Assembly: GCF_024734665.1 (NCBI RefSeq)
Contig: NZ_CP102931.1
Span: forward strand, 4,896,001-4,960,000
Reading direction: 5' to 3'
Source of the DNA: Variovorax paradoxus
Lineage (GTDB): Bacteria > Pseudomonadota > Gammaproteobacteria > Burkholderiales > Burkholderiaceae_C
Length of the DNA: 64,000 nucleotides
Below the pieces are notes generated by a model. The model was given only the letters and a program-made list of their open reading frames with translations, was not told the DNA's origin and ran no database searches. The position numbers and the translations under genes are program-made. Positions 24,043-32,858 of the stretch are shown here, piece by piece (within the stretch, counting starts at the first letter, position 1; each line of letters begins with the position of its first letter).

Positions 24043-25664
24043 GCCTGCCTCTTCTTCATGGCGCGTGTGTCGACGCAGTGGCCCTGGCCCGGCAGCGACT
24101 GCGCCATCTCGCGGAGTTGCCCGCGCTGGATCTTCTGCGAAGGCGTGAGTGGCAGCGCATCGACGAAGGCCACGTAGCCAGGCGCCTTGTAGTACGCCAG
24201 CTGGGCCAGTGCGTGTTCGACGATGCTGGCGGCGATCTGCGAGCGCTGCGAGGCATCGACGCCTTCGCGCATCACGATGCAGGCCAACACTTCGTCGCCG
24301 CGCACCGCGTCGGGCGTGGCTGCCACGGCTGAGGTCTTCACTGCCGGGTGCTGATTGAGCACGCTCTCGACCTCGACGGCGGAGATGTTCTCGCCGCTGC
24401 GGCGGATCACGTTCTTCTTGCGGTCGACGAAGAAGAAGTTGCCCTCGGCGTCGCGGCGCACCAGGTCGCCGGTGTGGAACCAGCCGTCGGCCCAGGCTTC
24501 GCGCGTGGCTTCCTCGTCCTTCAGGTAGCCGGAGAAGAAATAGCGCTTCGGGTCGTTGCCGGCCGAACGCACCAGCAACTCGCCCGGTGCATCGACGCCG
24601 ACGTCGCTGCCATCCTCACCCATGAGGCGAATCTCTACGAAGTCTTCCTGCCGTCCGAAGCAGCTGGTGCCCACGAGACGCGGCTCGCGGTTGGCCATGA
24701 TGCAGGCGGCCGCGCCGGTCTCTGTCATGGCCCAGGCCTCGACCAGCGGGAAGCCGAAGCGCTCTTCGAAAGGCGCATGGTTCTTGCGGTCAACGCCGGC
24801 GCCGAAGCCCCAGCGGATGGCGTGGTCGCGGTCGGCCGCCGATGCGGGCGCGGACAGCAGCATGGCCGGCATCACGCCCAGGTAATGCACGATGGTCGCG
24901 CCGCTCTCCTTCGCGCTCGCCAGCCAGGTCTTCGGATGGAAGCGATCAAGCTGCACCAGGCAACCGCCCGCAACCAGCACCACCATGGTGGAGAAGGCCA
25001 TCGCGTTCATGTGGTTCAGCGGCAGTGGCGTGATGACGCGCTCGGCATCGGGCCGGATGCTGCAGACGCCATCGAGCGACGCATACCACTCCCCCGCGCG
25101 CAGGAAGTAGGCGTTGCTCAGGATGCAGCCCTTGGGGCGACCCGTGGTGCCCGAGGTGTAGAGCAGGCCGCATTCGGTGTCGGTACCGACTGCCTCATGG
25201 GCGCGCGGCGCGGCGGTCTTCGCTGGCGGCACTGCGTCATCAGGTCCCATCGTCTCGAAAGCCACGCCCGCCTGCGCTGCCGCGGCACGCAGGTCGGCCG
25301 CGCGCGCCGGCAGCGTCACGGCCAGGCCGATCTCGCTGTGGCCGATCAGGTAGACCAGCTCGGCCGAGCGCATCTCCGCATTGATCGGCACCACGCTCAC
25401 GCCCAGTGCGTTCAGCGCGAGCCAGTGGAAGATGAAGGCGGGCCGGTTCTCCAGCAGCAGGCCGACGCGATGGCCGTGGCCGTAGCCGGCTTGCGCGTAG
25501 GCTGCGCGCAGGCGTTCGATCTGTGCGGCAGCATCGCCCCAGCGGATGGCGCCCGCTTCGATGCCATAGGCGGCCGCAGTCACCGATTCGGTGAACAGGA
25601 ATTCGGCTTGCGGCGTGCGCGCAGCGGTGGCCGCAAAGACTTGATGGACGGTGGCGTGTGGCAT
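24039..25664 (-). CDS. AMP-binding acyl-CoA synthetase (ANL superfamily)
   Basis: A 541-residue ligase with YTSGTTGRPKGC near 168, AMTETG near 303, HTGDLVRRDAEG and RRSGENIS near 410-430, and C-terminal PSQKIQRGQLRE carrying the catalytic Lys. It makes a CoA thioester from a carboxylic acid. It sits between the dioxygenase beta subunit (10-bp gap) and the thiolase (4-bp overlap), so it probably activates the product of the dioxygenase step before beta-oxidation-type cleavage. Confidence 0.92.
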   Translation of the reverse strand: MPHATVHQVFAATAARTPQAEFLFTESVTAAAYGIEAGAIRWGDAAAQIERLRAAYAQAGYGHGHRVGLLLENRPAFIFHWLALNALGVSVVPINAEMRSAELVYLIGHSEIGLAVTLPARAADLRAAAAQAGVAFETMGPDDAVPPAKTAAPRAHEAVGTDTECGLLYTSGTTGRPKGCILSNAYFLRAGEWYASLDGVCSIRPDAERVITPLPLNHMNAMAFSTMVVLVAGGCLVQLDRFHPKTWLASAKESGATIVHYLGVMPAMLLSAPASAADRDHAIRWGFGAGVDRKNHAPFEERFGFPLVEAWAMTETGAAACIMANREPRLVGTSCFGRQEDFVEIRLMGEDGSDVGVDAPGELLVRSAGNDPKRYFFSGYLKDEEATREAWADGWFHTGDLVRRDAEGNFFFVDRKKNVIRRSGENISAVEVESVLNQHPAVKTSAVAATPDAVRGDEVLACIVMREGVDASQRSQIAASIVEHALAQLAYYKAPGYVAFVDALPLTPSQKIQRGQLREMAQSLPGQGHCVDTRAMKKRQA

Positions 25665-25674
25665 CTCGTCTCTG

Positions 25675-26163
25675 TCAGATGAAGAGCTGCACGGCCGGCA
25701 GGGCCGCGTCGCAGTTGAGCAGGTTGACGCGCTTGAGCGTCATGCGCAGCGCGCCGTCCTGCACCGTTAGGTGGTGGAAGAAGGTGCCGACATAGAACTG
25801 CAGTTCATCGCCCTGCGATTCGGTGTAGTGGAACCCGGTGCGCACCACATAGCGATTGGCCTCGGCATCGAACTGCTCGACCACCGGCACTTGCAGCAGG
25901 TGGTGGCAGCGGCTCGGCGGTTGCTGAGAGAAGGCACGCGGACTCTTGAGGCGCTCGATGCGCAGGTCGCGCAGCAGCTTGTCTTCGTACAGGTGCGAAG
26001 TGTGGTTGAGGCCGTCTTCCTGGTCGGGCACGAGCGGCACCCAGTAGAACGCATCGTCGGTGAAGAGCGCGTTCCATTCTTCGTAGTGGCGCGTGTCGAG
26101 CAAGTGCGCTTCGTTCACGACGAAGTCGATCAGGTCCTGGCGAGTGACTTCGGTGCCGGCCAT
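25675..26163 (-). CDS. aromatic-ring-hydroxylating dioxygenase beta subunit (first pair; candidate IadE)
   Basis: A 162-residue NTF2-like Rieske dioxygenase beta subunit: NEAHLLDTRHYEEWNALFTD, FYWVPL, and the C-terminal ALPAVQLFI. The start is fused to the alpha stop in TAATG (26163). It is paralogous to the beta subunit at 15500-15964. The order reductase-alpha-beta-ligase-thiolase-DUF35 agrees with what I recall of iad-type auxin loci, so it is a candidate IadE; this equivalence is inferred from gene order, not from an alignment. Confidence 0.93.
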   Translation of the reverse strand: MAGTEVTRQDLIDFVVNEAHLLDTRHYEEWNALFTDDAFYWVPLVPDQEDGLNHTSHLYEDKLLRDLRIERLKSPRAFSQQPPSRCHHLLQVPVVEQFDAEANRYVVRTGFHYTESQGDELQFYVGTFFHHLTVQDGALRMTLKRVNLLNCDAALPAVQLFI

Positions 26164-27476
26164 TACATGGTCTCCGTCATGCGTTGCACCCAGCTGCGGT
26201 ACTGGTTGCGCATGGGCAACTCGTTGGTGCCGCCCGTGGTGATCTCGCCACCCTTCAGCTCCGAAGGGTCGTAGTCGCGGTGCAGGCTCACCCACTCGTT
26301 GCCGCTCGCGTGCAATCCGGCCTGCATGCCACGGTAGGCCTGCAGGTCGTCATGCCCGACCACCGAGAACGGCGAGTTGATGAGCCTGTTGTACATGGTG
26401 GTGCGCTGCAGCAGCTCGGGCGGCGCGCCCTTGAGGCGGAAGGTCCAGCTCTCGATCAGCGTCTTGTCGGCAGAGATCGGCTTCACCACGCGAATCGCCT
26501 GGATCGCGCCCTTGATCGTGAGGTTCGGGTAGTACACGGTGTTGTGCCGTGCCATGCCCAGGATCTGCGCCGTCTTCTCCTCGCCATAGCGCGCCTTCAT
26601 GGCGTCGTCGTACGCGGGGATCGCCTTGTACTTGCTGTGGATGCTGAAGTGCACGCCCGTGAAGCTGTGGCCGTTGTCGTAGGTGCGGATGCCCATGTCC
26701 TCGAAGAACTTGTAGTCGGACATGAAGGGCGCGAACTGCTCTACCGCCATGGGCTTGGGCTCGTCCTCGGGCTTGTCGGCCCACATGCGCTTGGCGGTGC
26801 CGGCAGAAGACTCGTGCGCCACCATGGGGTGCATGGTGTCGTTGAGGTTCTCGACGAACATCTTCCAGTTGCACTGGTGCATGAAGCGCAGGCAGCCACC
26901 CGCGATTTCGAGTTCGCCTTCGGGCGAGCGGTCGGCCATGTTGTCGATGGAGCTCAGCGAGTCGCCGAAGTATTCGTCGAAGTCGGGCCCCGCGTCGTTG
27001 ATCTTCACGAAAATGAAGCCGCGGTGGCTGCGCACGTGCTTCACGGTGGTGAGGCCCTTGCCCGATTCGCATTCGTGCAGCTGCGTGTGCTCGTAGCCCG
27101 TCTTCAGCGGAATCGCGAGCGGTGCGCCGTCGGTCTTGAAGGTCCAGGCGTGGTACGGGCAGCGGAAGAACTTGCCGGTGTTGCCGCAGGGCCCGTTCAC
27201 GAGCCGCGAGCCCTTGTGGGCGCAGCGGTTCATCATCGCGCGCACGCTGCCGTCGGAGTGGCGCACGATGATCAGCGGGCGGCCCGCGATCTCGTTGCTG
27301 ATCCAGTCGCCGGGCTTGGGCAGTTGGCTTTCATGGCCGACGTAGTTCCAGGTGTTGGCGAAGAAGTGCTCCTGCTCCAGCTCGAACAGCTCCTGGCTGG
27401 TGTACAGGTCGCGGTGCACGCGATCATGCTGCACCAGCGCGCGAATGGCATCGGGGTTGTCTCGGTACGAGGTCAT
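26163..27476 (-). CDS. Rieske aromatic-ring-hydroxylating dioxygenase alpha subunit (first pair; candidate IadD)
   Basis: A 437-residue catalytic subunit. Rieske ligands C85, H87, C106, H109; mononuclear iron ligands D213, H216, H221 in NDTMHPMVAH. The long C-terminal catalytic domain is complete. Longer in-frame openings upstream run into the reductase gene and are not credible; the ATG at 27476 fits the family N-terminus (RVHRDLYTSQELFELEQE). It is directly downstream of its likely reductase (20-nt gap). In Variovorax iadDE are known to be needed for indole-3-acetate breakdown; this pair is the better candidate because of its place beside the reductase and the MarR-controlled promoter. Confidence 0.94.
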   Translation of the reverse strand: MTSYRDNPDAIRALVQHDRVHRDLYTSQELFELEQEHFFANTWNYVGHESQLPKPGDWISNEIAGRPLIIVRHSDGSVRAMMNRCAHKGSRLVNGPCGNTGKFFRCPYHAWTFKTDGAPLAIPLKTGYEHTQLHECESGKGLTTVKHVRSHRGFIFVKINDAGPDFDEYFGDSLSSIDNMADRSPEGELEIAGGCLRFMHQCNWKMFVENLNDTMHPMVAHESSAGTAKRMWADKPEDEPKPMAVEQFAPFMSDYKFFEDMGIRTYDNGHSFTGVHFSIHSKYKAIPAYDDAMKARYGEEKTAQILGMARHNTVYYPNLTIKGAIQAIRVVKPISADKTLIESWTFRLKGAPPELLQRTTMYNRLINSPFSVVGHDDLQAYRGMQAGLHASGNEWVSLHRDYDPSELKGGEITTGGTNELPMRNQYRSWVQRMTETM

Positions 27477-27496
27477 GGTTCTTGTGGCTCCTGGCT

Positions 27497-28489
27497 TCAG
27501 ATGTCCAGCACCAGCCGCGCACCCTTGGCGCGCGAGATGCAGATCTGCATGACGTTGCCTTCCGCCTTCTCGCGGGCGGTGAGCACGTAGTCGCGGTGGT
27601 CGATCTCGCCTTCGAGCACCGGCACGGCGCATACGCCGCATTCGCCGCGCTTGCAGTCGAACATCGGGTCGCAGCCGTTCTCGATCAGGCAGTCGAGGAT
27701 GCTCTGGTCGGCCGGCACGGTGAAGCGCTGGCCCGACTGGGCGAGCTCCACCTCGAAAGGCTGGTCGCCTTCTTCCGCGACCGGCTCGGTGAAAAGCTCG
27801 AAGTGCACGCGGTCGTGTTCCCAGCCGCGCGCCTGGGTGCGCTCGAGCACGGCGTCGAGCATGACCTTGGGGCCGCAGACGTAGAGGCGGTTTCCGGTGG
27901 GAACGCTGTCGAGCAGCGCGTCGATGTCGAGCGGTGTGCCGGCCTCGGCGTCGGCATGTACGCGCAGGTCGTCGCCGAGCAGCGCCTGCAGCTCGGGCAG
28001 GAAGGCCATCAGATCGCGGCTGCGGCCGGCGTAGTGCATGCGCACGGCTGCACCTTCGGCGCGGCGGCGGGCGGCCATGGTAGCGAGCGGCGTCACGCCG
28101 ATGCCACCGGCCACCAGCACGGTGCCGCCGGGGCCGGCGTGCAGCGGAAAGTCGTTCTTGGGCGCCTCGATGGCGAGGGTGTCGCCCTCTTTCAGCTGCT
28201 CGTGCATGAAGCGCGAGCCGCCCCGGCCTTCGGCCTCCTTGCGCACGGCGATCACGTATTCCGCCGGCGCGTTGGTGGCGTTGCGCGCGGTGTCGAAGTT
28301 GATGAGCGAGTAGTGGCGCCAGTCGGTCTTGCCGTCGGGCAGTGACACCTGCACGCGGATGTGGGCGCCGGCCGCGAAGCCGGGCAGCGCGCGGCCATCT
28401 TCGGCGCGCAGGCGCAGCATGCGGATCAGCGGATTCAACGCCCGCGCCTCGACGACGCGCAGTGAGAGGGTGGCTGAGGGTGCGGTCAT
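27497..28489 (-). CDS. class IA dioxygenase reductase (FNR-like domain plus plant-type [2Fe-2S] ferredoxin domain; candidate IadC)
   Basis: A 330-residue phthalate-dioxygenase-reductase/VanB-type protein. The flavin-binding RHYS is at 58-61, the NAD-domain motif VAGGIGVTPL at 126-135, and the C-terminal ferredoxin ligands are C279, C284, C287 and C317. It passes electrons from NAD(P)H to the Rieske centre of the oxygenase. It is the only such reductase in the window, so it probably serves both Rieske pairs. It lies between the IorB-like gene (15-nt gap) and the alpha subunit gene. Confidence 0.93.
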   Translation of the reverse strand: MTAPSATLSLRVVEARALNPLIRMLRLRAEDGRALPGFAAGAHIRVQVSLPDGKTDWRHYSLINFDTARNATNAPAEYVIAVRKEAEGRGGSRFMHEQLKEGDTLAIEAPKNDFPLHAGPGGTVLVAGGIGVTPLATMAARRRAEGAAVRMHYAGRSRDLMAFLPELQALLGDDLRVHADAEAGTPLDIDALLDSVPTGNRLYVCGPKVMLDAVLERTQARGWEHDRVHFELFTEPVAEEGDQPFEVELAQSGQRFTVPADQSILDCLIENGCDPMFDCKRGECGVCAVPVLEGEIDHRDYVLTAREKAEGNVMQICISRAKGARLVLDI

Positions 28490-28504
28490 CTTCGTCTTGT
28501 CTCT

Positions 28505-30013
28505 TCAGGCCAGTGCGTGCTGCGCCAGTGCAGCCTGCAGCTTGTGGCCGTGTTCGTCGGCCAGGGCCGCGTCGCGCAGCTCGCGCAGCGTGGCCGGTGC
28601 CAGCGCGGCGCCTGCGCGCTCGACAGCGCGCATCACGGTGTCGTAGTTGCGGATGCCCCGCTCGTGCGTGTCGCTGTAGCCCTTGACGAGGCGTTGGCAC
28701 TGGGCCAGTTCGACGGCGAGCTCGGGGTTGCGCTGCGCGGTGGTGGCGATGCGCTGCAGCCACTCTTCGATACGGCGGTTTTCTTCGGCATAGCGCATCG
28801 TGGACAGGCGCCAGCGCTTGCAGGCGGCCACGATGCGCAGCATGAGGTAGCCGCGCAGCGAGCTGGTCTGGATCACGCGGCCGTGCTGCGTGAAGCGCTC
28901 GACGAGCTTCTTGGGCATGGTCGAGTTCATGAGCCAGCGGCCGATGCCGCCGGGCAGCGTCTCGCAGATTTCCTGCAGGCGCGGGTGCATGTACTCGTTG
29001 ATGGCGAGCACCTGGCCCGGCTGTACGCGGGCCTCGCCGCGCACGCGCTCGAAGCGGGTGGCGCGGGTCTTCAGGGCCGCGACGCGGGCAGTGTCTTCGT
29101 AGGACATCCAGAGCGCGAGGTGGCGCGCGGTTTCGCGCAGCAGGCGATGGTCGTCGTTGCCTGGCAGCGCGGCGATGGCGGCCATGCGGCCCAGGTACAG
29201 GCTGGCGTAGGCCAGGTCCTGGTAGTCGATGAGGCGGCGTACGCCTTCGAGCAGGAAGTCTTGCGCTTGCGCCGGGAAGTCGTGTTGCACCCGCTCGACC
29301 AATGCGCGCACGGCCGGGTGGCGCGGTTGCGGTGCTGGCGCGGCGATAGGCACTTCTTTCGCAGGCTCACCGTCGTCACCGCCCTGTGCGCGAGCAAACG
29401 CTGCGCCAAAGGCCTTGAGGCTGGGCTTCACGCCCACGCCGCCGCGCTCGATGGTCGCCTCGAACTGCGCTCGGCTGAAGGGCAGCACGCCCGAGCCCGC
29501 CAGCGTGCCGAACAGCACGGCGCTGATCACGCTGCCCGAGGCTTCAGCTGCCTGCGCCATGTCGAAGCGGATGAAGCGCTTGGCGGCCTTGGCGGTGTGT
29601 GCGAGGAGCTGGTCGCTGTCGACGCGTCCGTCGCCCAAGGCGCTTTTCTCCGCGATGGAGAACACGCGGTGCGTCGAAGCGATCAGCGTGGTGCGGTCGC
29701 GCGTGACGAGGCCGCGCTGCACGGCGCGCCCCGCCTCCATGAGCTCCGACGCCAGCACCACGTCGACGTCGCCCGGCAGCGGCATCAACGCGAGCACCGG
29801 CAGACCGCCATCGGCCTCGGCCTGCGCCGTGGGATACAGCTCGACGTAGTAGATGGTCGCGCCGGTGCGCTGAGCCACGCCCGGCACCGAGGTGGTCTGG
29901 GCAACGTAGCCGTTGGCCTCGCCCATGTCGACGATCCAGTCGGCCAGCACGCCGCCGCCCTCCCCGCCCATGGCCAGGATCGCGATCTTGATGGGTTGTG
30001 CGTTTCTCGTCAT
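28505..30013 (-). CDS. indolepyruvate ferredoxin oxidoreductase beta-subunit-like protein (IorB-like)
   Basis: A 502-residue protein. Residues ~8-200 match the gamma/beta domain of 2-oxoacid:ferredoxin oxidoreductases (AILAMGGEGGGVLADWIVD, then TSVPGVAQRTGATIYYVE). A long C-terminal helical region (~240-500) replaces the shorter ends of archaeal IorB, as in proteobacterial versions. It works with the TPP subunit encoded 4 bp upstream. The ATG at 30013 is chosen because an earlier in-frame ATG lies inside the upstream gene. Known reaction: oxidative decarboxylation of an aryl pyruvate to aryl-acetyl-CoA; whether that is its job here is uncertain. Confidence 0.88.
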   Translation of the reverse strand: MTRNAQPIKIAILAMGGEGGGVLADWIVDMGEANGYVAQTTSVPGVAQRTGATIYYVELYPTAQAEADGGLPVLALMPLPGDVDVVLASELMEAGRAVQRGLVTRDRTTLIASTHRVFSIAEKSALGDGRVDSDQLLAHTAKAAKRFIRFDMAQAAEASGSVISAVLFGTLAGSGVLPFSRAQFEATIERGGVGVKPSLKAFGAAFARAQGGDDGEPAKEVPIAAPAPQPRHPAVRALVERVQHDFPAQAQDFLLEGVRRLIDYQDLAYASLYLGRMAAIAALPGNDDHRLLRETARHLALWMSYEDTARVAALKTRATRFERVRGEARVQPGQVLAINEYMHPRLQEICETLPGGIGRWLMNSTMPKKLVERFTQHGRVIQTSSLRGYLMLRIVAACKRWRLSTMRYAEENRRIEEWLQRIATTAQRNPELAVELAQCQRLVKGYSDTHERGIRNYDTVMRAVERAGAALAPATLRELRDAALADEHGHKLQAALAQHALA

Positions 30014-30017
30014 TGCT

Positions 30018-32210
30018 TCAGAAGGCATAGGCTTCACGGCGGCGCGCCTCGCCGCGTTGCAGCCAGCCGATGACGGCAGCACGCACACGTTCGCGCAGCA
30101 CGTCCCAGCGGCTGGGGTTGCTCACGATCTGGGCCTTGTAGAACGACGGGCACAGCACGGCGGCGTGCGAGACCTCGCCGCACACGCCGCAGCCCACGCA
30201 GCTGTCGAGCACGGTTGCGACGGGGTCGGTGCGCAGCGGATCGGGGTTGGGCTTGATCGATAGCGACGGGCAGCCCGACAGGCGAATGCAGGAGTGGTCG
30301 CCAGTGCAGGTGTCGGAATCGACGCCGAACTTCTCGCGCACCATGCGCTTGCCGTCGGCAATGGCCTTGCGCACCAGCGGCTTCTCGCGGCGCTGCTTGT
30401 TGAGCATGCACTCCGACTGCGCGATCAGGACCTTCGGGCCCTTCTTCGTCGTGGTGAGCGCGTCTTTCAGCGCATCGCGCATGCCTGCCACGTCGTAGGT
30501 GCGACGCAGCGTCTTGACCCACTCGACGCCCACGCCGCGCACGGCGCGCTCGATCTCGTGACCGGTGCTGCGCGTCTTGTTGACGGCGTGCGACGACAGG
30601 ATGTCCTGCCCGCCCGTGGCCGAGGTGTAGTTGTTGTCGACGACGATGGTGAGGTTGTCGCTCTTGTTGAAGACCGCGTTCGCGACACCGCTGGTGAGGC
30701 CGTTGTGCCAGAAGCCGCCGTCGCCCATCATCGAGATCGCGCGCTTGCCTGCCGGTGCATTGAGCGCAGCGGCACCGGCGCCGCCCAGGCCATAGCCCAT
30801 GGTGGTGTTGCCGATGTTGAAGGGCGGCAGGATGGAGAACAGGTGGCAGCCGATGTCGGCGCTCACGTGGTGCGCTCCGAGTTCGCGCTCGACCAGTTTC
30901 ATCGCGCTGAAGATGGGGCGCTCGGGGCAGCCGGTGCAGAAGCCCGGGGGACGGGCGTGGACCACCTCGCCCAATGCTGTCGACGGCTGCGCGAGTTCGG
31001 GCGCGGCATCGACACCGATGGCAGCCACTTCCTTCAACGGAATCACCTTGCGCACCGGCGCTGGCACCGGCAGCGGTGCCAGGCGTTCGTAGCGCTCGCA
31101 GAAGCTGCGCGCGCCCTTGAGCAATTCGGAGGCGGTGTACTCGCCGGCCACCGGCAGCATGTCCTTGCCGTGCAGCGCGGTGGTCGAGCCGGCCTGGCGC
31201 AGGATCGTTGCGAGGTTCTGCTCGACGAAGTTGGGCTGCCCCTCTTCCACGACCATCACCGCTCGCTTGCCTTCGCAGAAGCGGATCACTTCGCTCTCGA
31301 TGACGGGGTAGGCCACGTTCATCACATAGAGCGGCACCTGTGTGTTGCCGTAGACATCAGCCAGGCCCAGGCGCTCGAGGGCGCGCAGCAGCGTGTTGTA
31401 GCTGCCACCCTGCACGATGATGCCGATGTCGTCGGCGCCTTCGGAGAAGAACTCGTTGAGCTTGCGCTCTTCGATGAAGCGCACGGCAGCAGGCCAGCGG
31501 TCTTTCACCTTCTCTTGTTCATGCACAAAGCTCGCGGGCGGCAACACGATGCGGCTGACGTCGCGCTGCGGGTTCTCGAGCGCGTCTTTCAGCGTGAACT
31601 TCGGGCGGCGGTTGTCGCCGGCAATGAAGTGGCCGTGCACGTGGCAGGCGCGGATGCGCAGCTGCAGCATCACCGGTGTGTTGCTGGCCTCGGAGAGATC
31701 GAAGCCCTGCTTCACCGCATCGACGATGCTCGGCAGGTTGGGGCGCGGGTCGAGCAGCCAGATCTGCGACTTCATGGCGAAGGCATGGCTTCGCTCCTGC
31801 ATGATCGACGAGCCTTCGCCGTAGTCTTCGCCCACGATGATGAGCGCGCCGCCGGTGACGCCGCCGGATGCCAGGTTGGCCAGCGCGTCGGACGCGACGT
31901 TGGTGCCCACGGTCGCCTTGAAGGTGACGGCGCCGCGCAGCGGGTAGTTGACGGAAGCGGCCAGCGTGGCGGCGGCAGTGGCCTCGCTCGCGCTGTTCTC
32001 GAAGCGGATGCCCTGCTCGGCAAGGATGTCTTGTGCGTCGGCCAGCACGTCCATCAGGTGCGAGATGGGTGCGCCCTGGTAGCCCGCCACATAGGAAACT
32101 CCCGATTCGAGCAAGGCCTTGGTAACCGCCAGAATGCCCTCCCCACGGAAGACTTCCCCACCAGAAAGCCGCAGCTTCTTGACTTCTTCAACGAATGAAC
32201 GCTCGGCCAT
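30018..32210 (-). CDS. indolepyruvate ferredoxin oxidoreductase alpha-subunit-like protein, TPP and Fe-S (IorA-like)
   Basis: A 730-residue protein with an N-terminal pyrimidine-binding domain (GYQGAPISHLMDVL near 40-53), a middle region, a TPP-binding domain (CTGCPERPIF near 422, MGDGGFWHNGL near 494-504, then a VDNNYTSATGGQ stretch) and a C-terminal ferredoxin-like part with CVGCGVC near 658. It is the first gene of the long minus-strand operon, and its promoter region is shared with the divergent MarR gene at 32354. Use of such an oxygen-sensitive-looking enzyme class beside dioxygenases is notable; homologues do work in aerobic proteobacteria. Confidence 0.92.
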   Translation of the reverse strand: MAERSFVEEVKKLRLSGGEVFRGEGILAVTKALLESGVSYVAGYQGAPISHLMDVLADAQDILAEQGIRFENSASEATAAATLAASVNYPLRGAVTFKATVGTNVASDALANLASGGVTGGALIIVGEDYGEGSSIMQERSHAFAMKSQIWLLDPRPNLPSIVDAVKQGFDLSEASNTPVMLQLRIRACHVHGHFIAGDNRRPKFTLKDALENPQRDVSRIVLPPASFVHEQEKVKDRWPAAVRFIEERKLNEFFSEGADDIGIIVQGGSYNTLLRALERLGLADVYGNTQVPLYVMNVAYPVIESEVIRFCEGKRAVMVVEEGQPNFVEQNLATILRQAGSTTALHGKDMLPVAGEYTASELLKGARSFCERYERLAPLPVPAPVRKVIPLKEVAAIGVDAAPELAQPSTALGEVVHARPPGFCTGCPERPIFSAMKLVERELGAHHVSADIGCHLFSILPPFNIGNTTMGYGLGGAGAAALNAPAGKRAISMMGDGGFWHNGLTSGVANAVFNKSDNLTIVVDNNYTSATGGQDILSSHAVNKTRSTGHEIERAVRGVGVEWVKTLRRTYDVAGMRDALKDALTTTKKGPKVLIAQSECMLNKQRREKPLVRKAIADGKRMVREKFGVDSDTCTGDHSCIRLSGCPSLSIKPNPDPLRTDPVATVLDSCVGCGVCGEVSHAAVLCPSFYKAQIVSNPSRWDVLRERVRAAVIGWLQRGEARRREAYAF

Positions 32211-32262
32211 CTGGGTCCTTGTTGTCTATCGTGGGACGATGCGCTTCAGCGGCACATCGCGG

Positions 32263-32304
32263 TTCATATAATGTTGACAAATGAATGTATCCACAATCAT
32301 GAAT
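32263..32304. promoter_or_regulatory. divergent promoter/operator region, IorA-like operon and marR
   Basis: Leftward promoter: TTGTGG (complement of 32291-32296), 17-nt spacer, CATTAT (complement of 32268-32273). Rightward: a perfect -35 TTGACA at 32274-32279, with a weak -10 near 32297-32304. TTCAT (32263-32267) and ATGAA (32281-32285) form an imperfect inverted repeat, and ATGAAT recurs at 32281 and 32299. The motif TTGACAAATGAAT (32274-32286) nearly matches one at the 36601 promoter. It is a likely binding region for the MarR at 32354. Confidence 0.5.
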
Positions 32305-32353
32305 TACCCTAGACATGCAAACAGCGTGCCCACGGCGACTGTGAGGTGCCTTC

Positions 32354-32836
32354 ATGGCTGAAGAACAACCCGTCGAATCGCATCGCTTCGTTGATGACTA
32401 CCTGCCGGCGCTGCTGGCGCAGGCCAGCCAGCTGATCTCCTCGGAGTTCCACGAGGTCGCGCGTCAGCAGGGCTTCTCCGTGTCGGAATGGCGCGTGATG
32501 GCATCGCTCGCAGGCAGCGAGCCGATCAGCATCGGCCAGCTCGCGCAGGTGACGGTGACCAAGCAACCCACGGTGACGCGGCTGCTGGACCGCATGGAAT
32601 CGCGCGGACAGGTCGAACGCCTGCCCCACGAAAGTGATCGCCGCATCACGCTGGTGCGCATCACGCGCAAGGGGCTGAAGGCGGTCGAGCACCTGATGGA
32701 ACTTGCGCGCGACCACGAGCGGCGCGTGCTCGAACCCTTTGGGCTGCGACGCGCCGAAGAGCTCAAGCAGACGCTGCGGCAGATGATCGACCTGCACGTG
32801 CATGTACCGGTCGAGGAGCCGCAAGAAGAAGACTGA
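32354..32836 (+). CDS. MarR family transcriptional regulator (divergent from the catabolic operon)
   Basis: A 160-residue MarR protein with the winged-helix core (SEWRVMASLAGSEPISIGQLAQ, then TVTRLLDRMESRGQVERLPHESDRR) at about residues 40-105 and dimerisation helices at both ends. It is divergent from the IorA-like gene with 143 bp between starts, the standard layout for a MarR repressor of a catabolic operon. In Variovorax the repressor of the iad auxin operon is such a MarR that binds indole-3-acetate; this gene is the positional candidate. The ATG at 32354 fits the family length. Confidence 0.93.
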   Translation: MAEEQPVESHRFVDDYLPALLAQASQLISSEFHEVARQQGFSVSEWRVMASLAGSEPISIGQLAQVTVTKQPTVTRLLDRMESRGQVERLPHESDRRITLVRITRKGLKAVEHLMELARDHERRVLEPFGLRRAEELKQTLRQMIDLHVHVPVEEPQEED

Positions 32837-32858
32837 GCTTGCTTGCTCGCCTCTCCAC

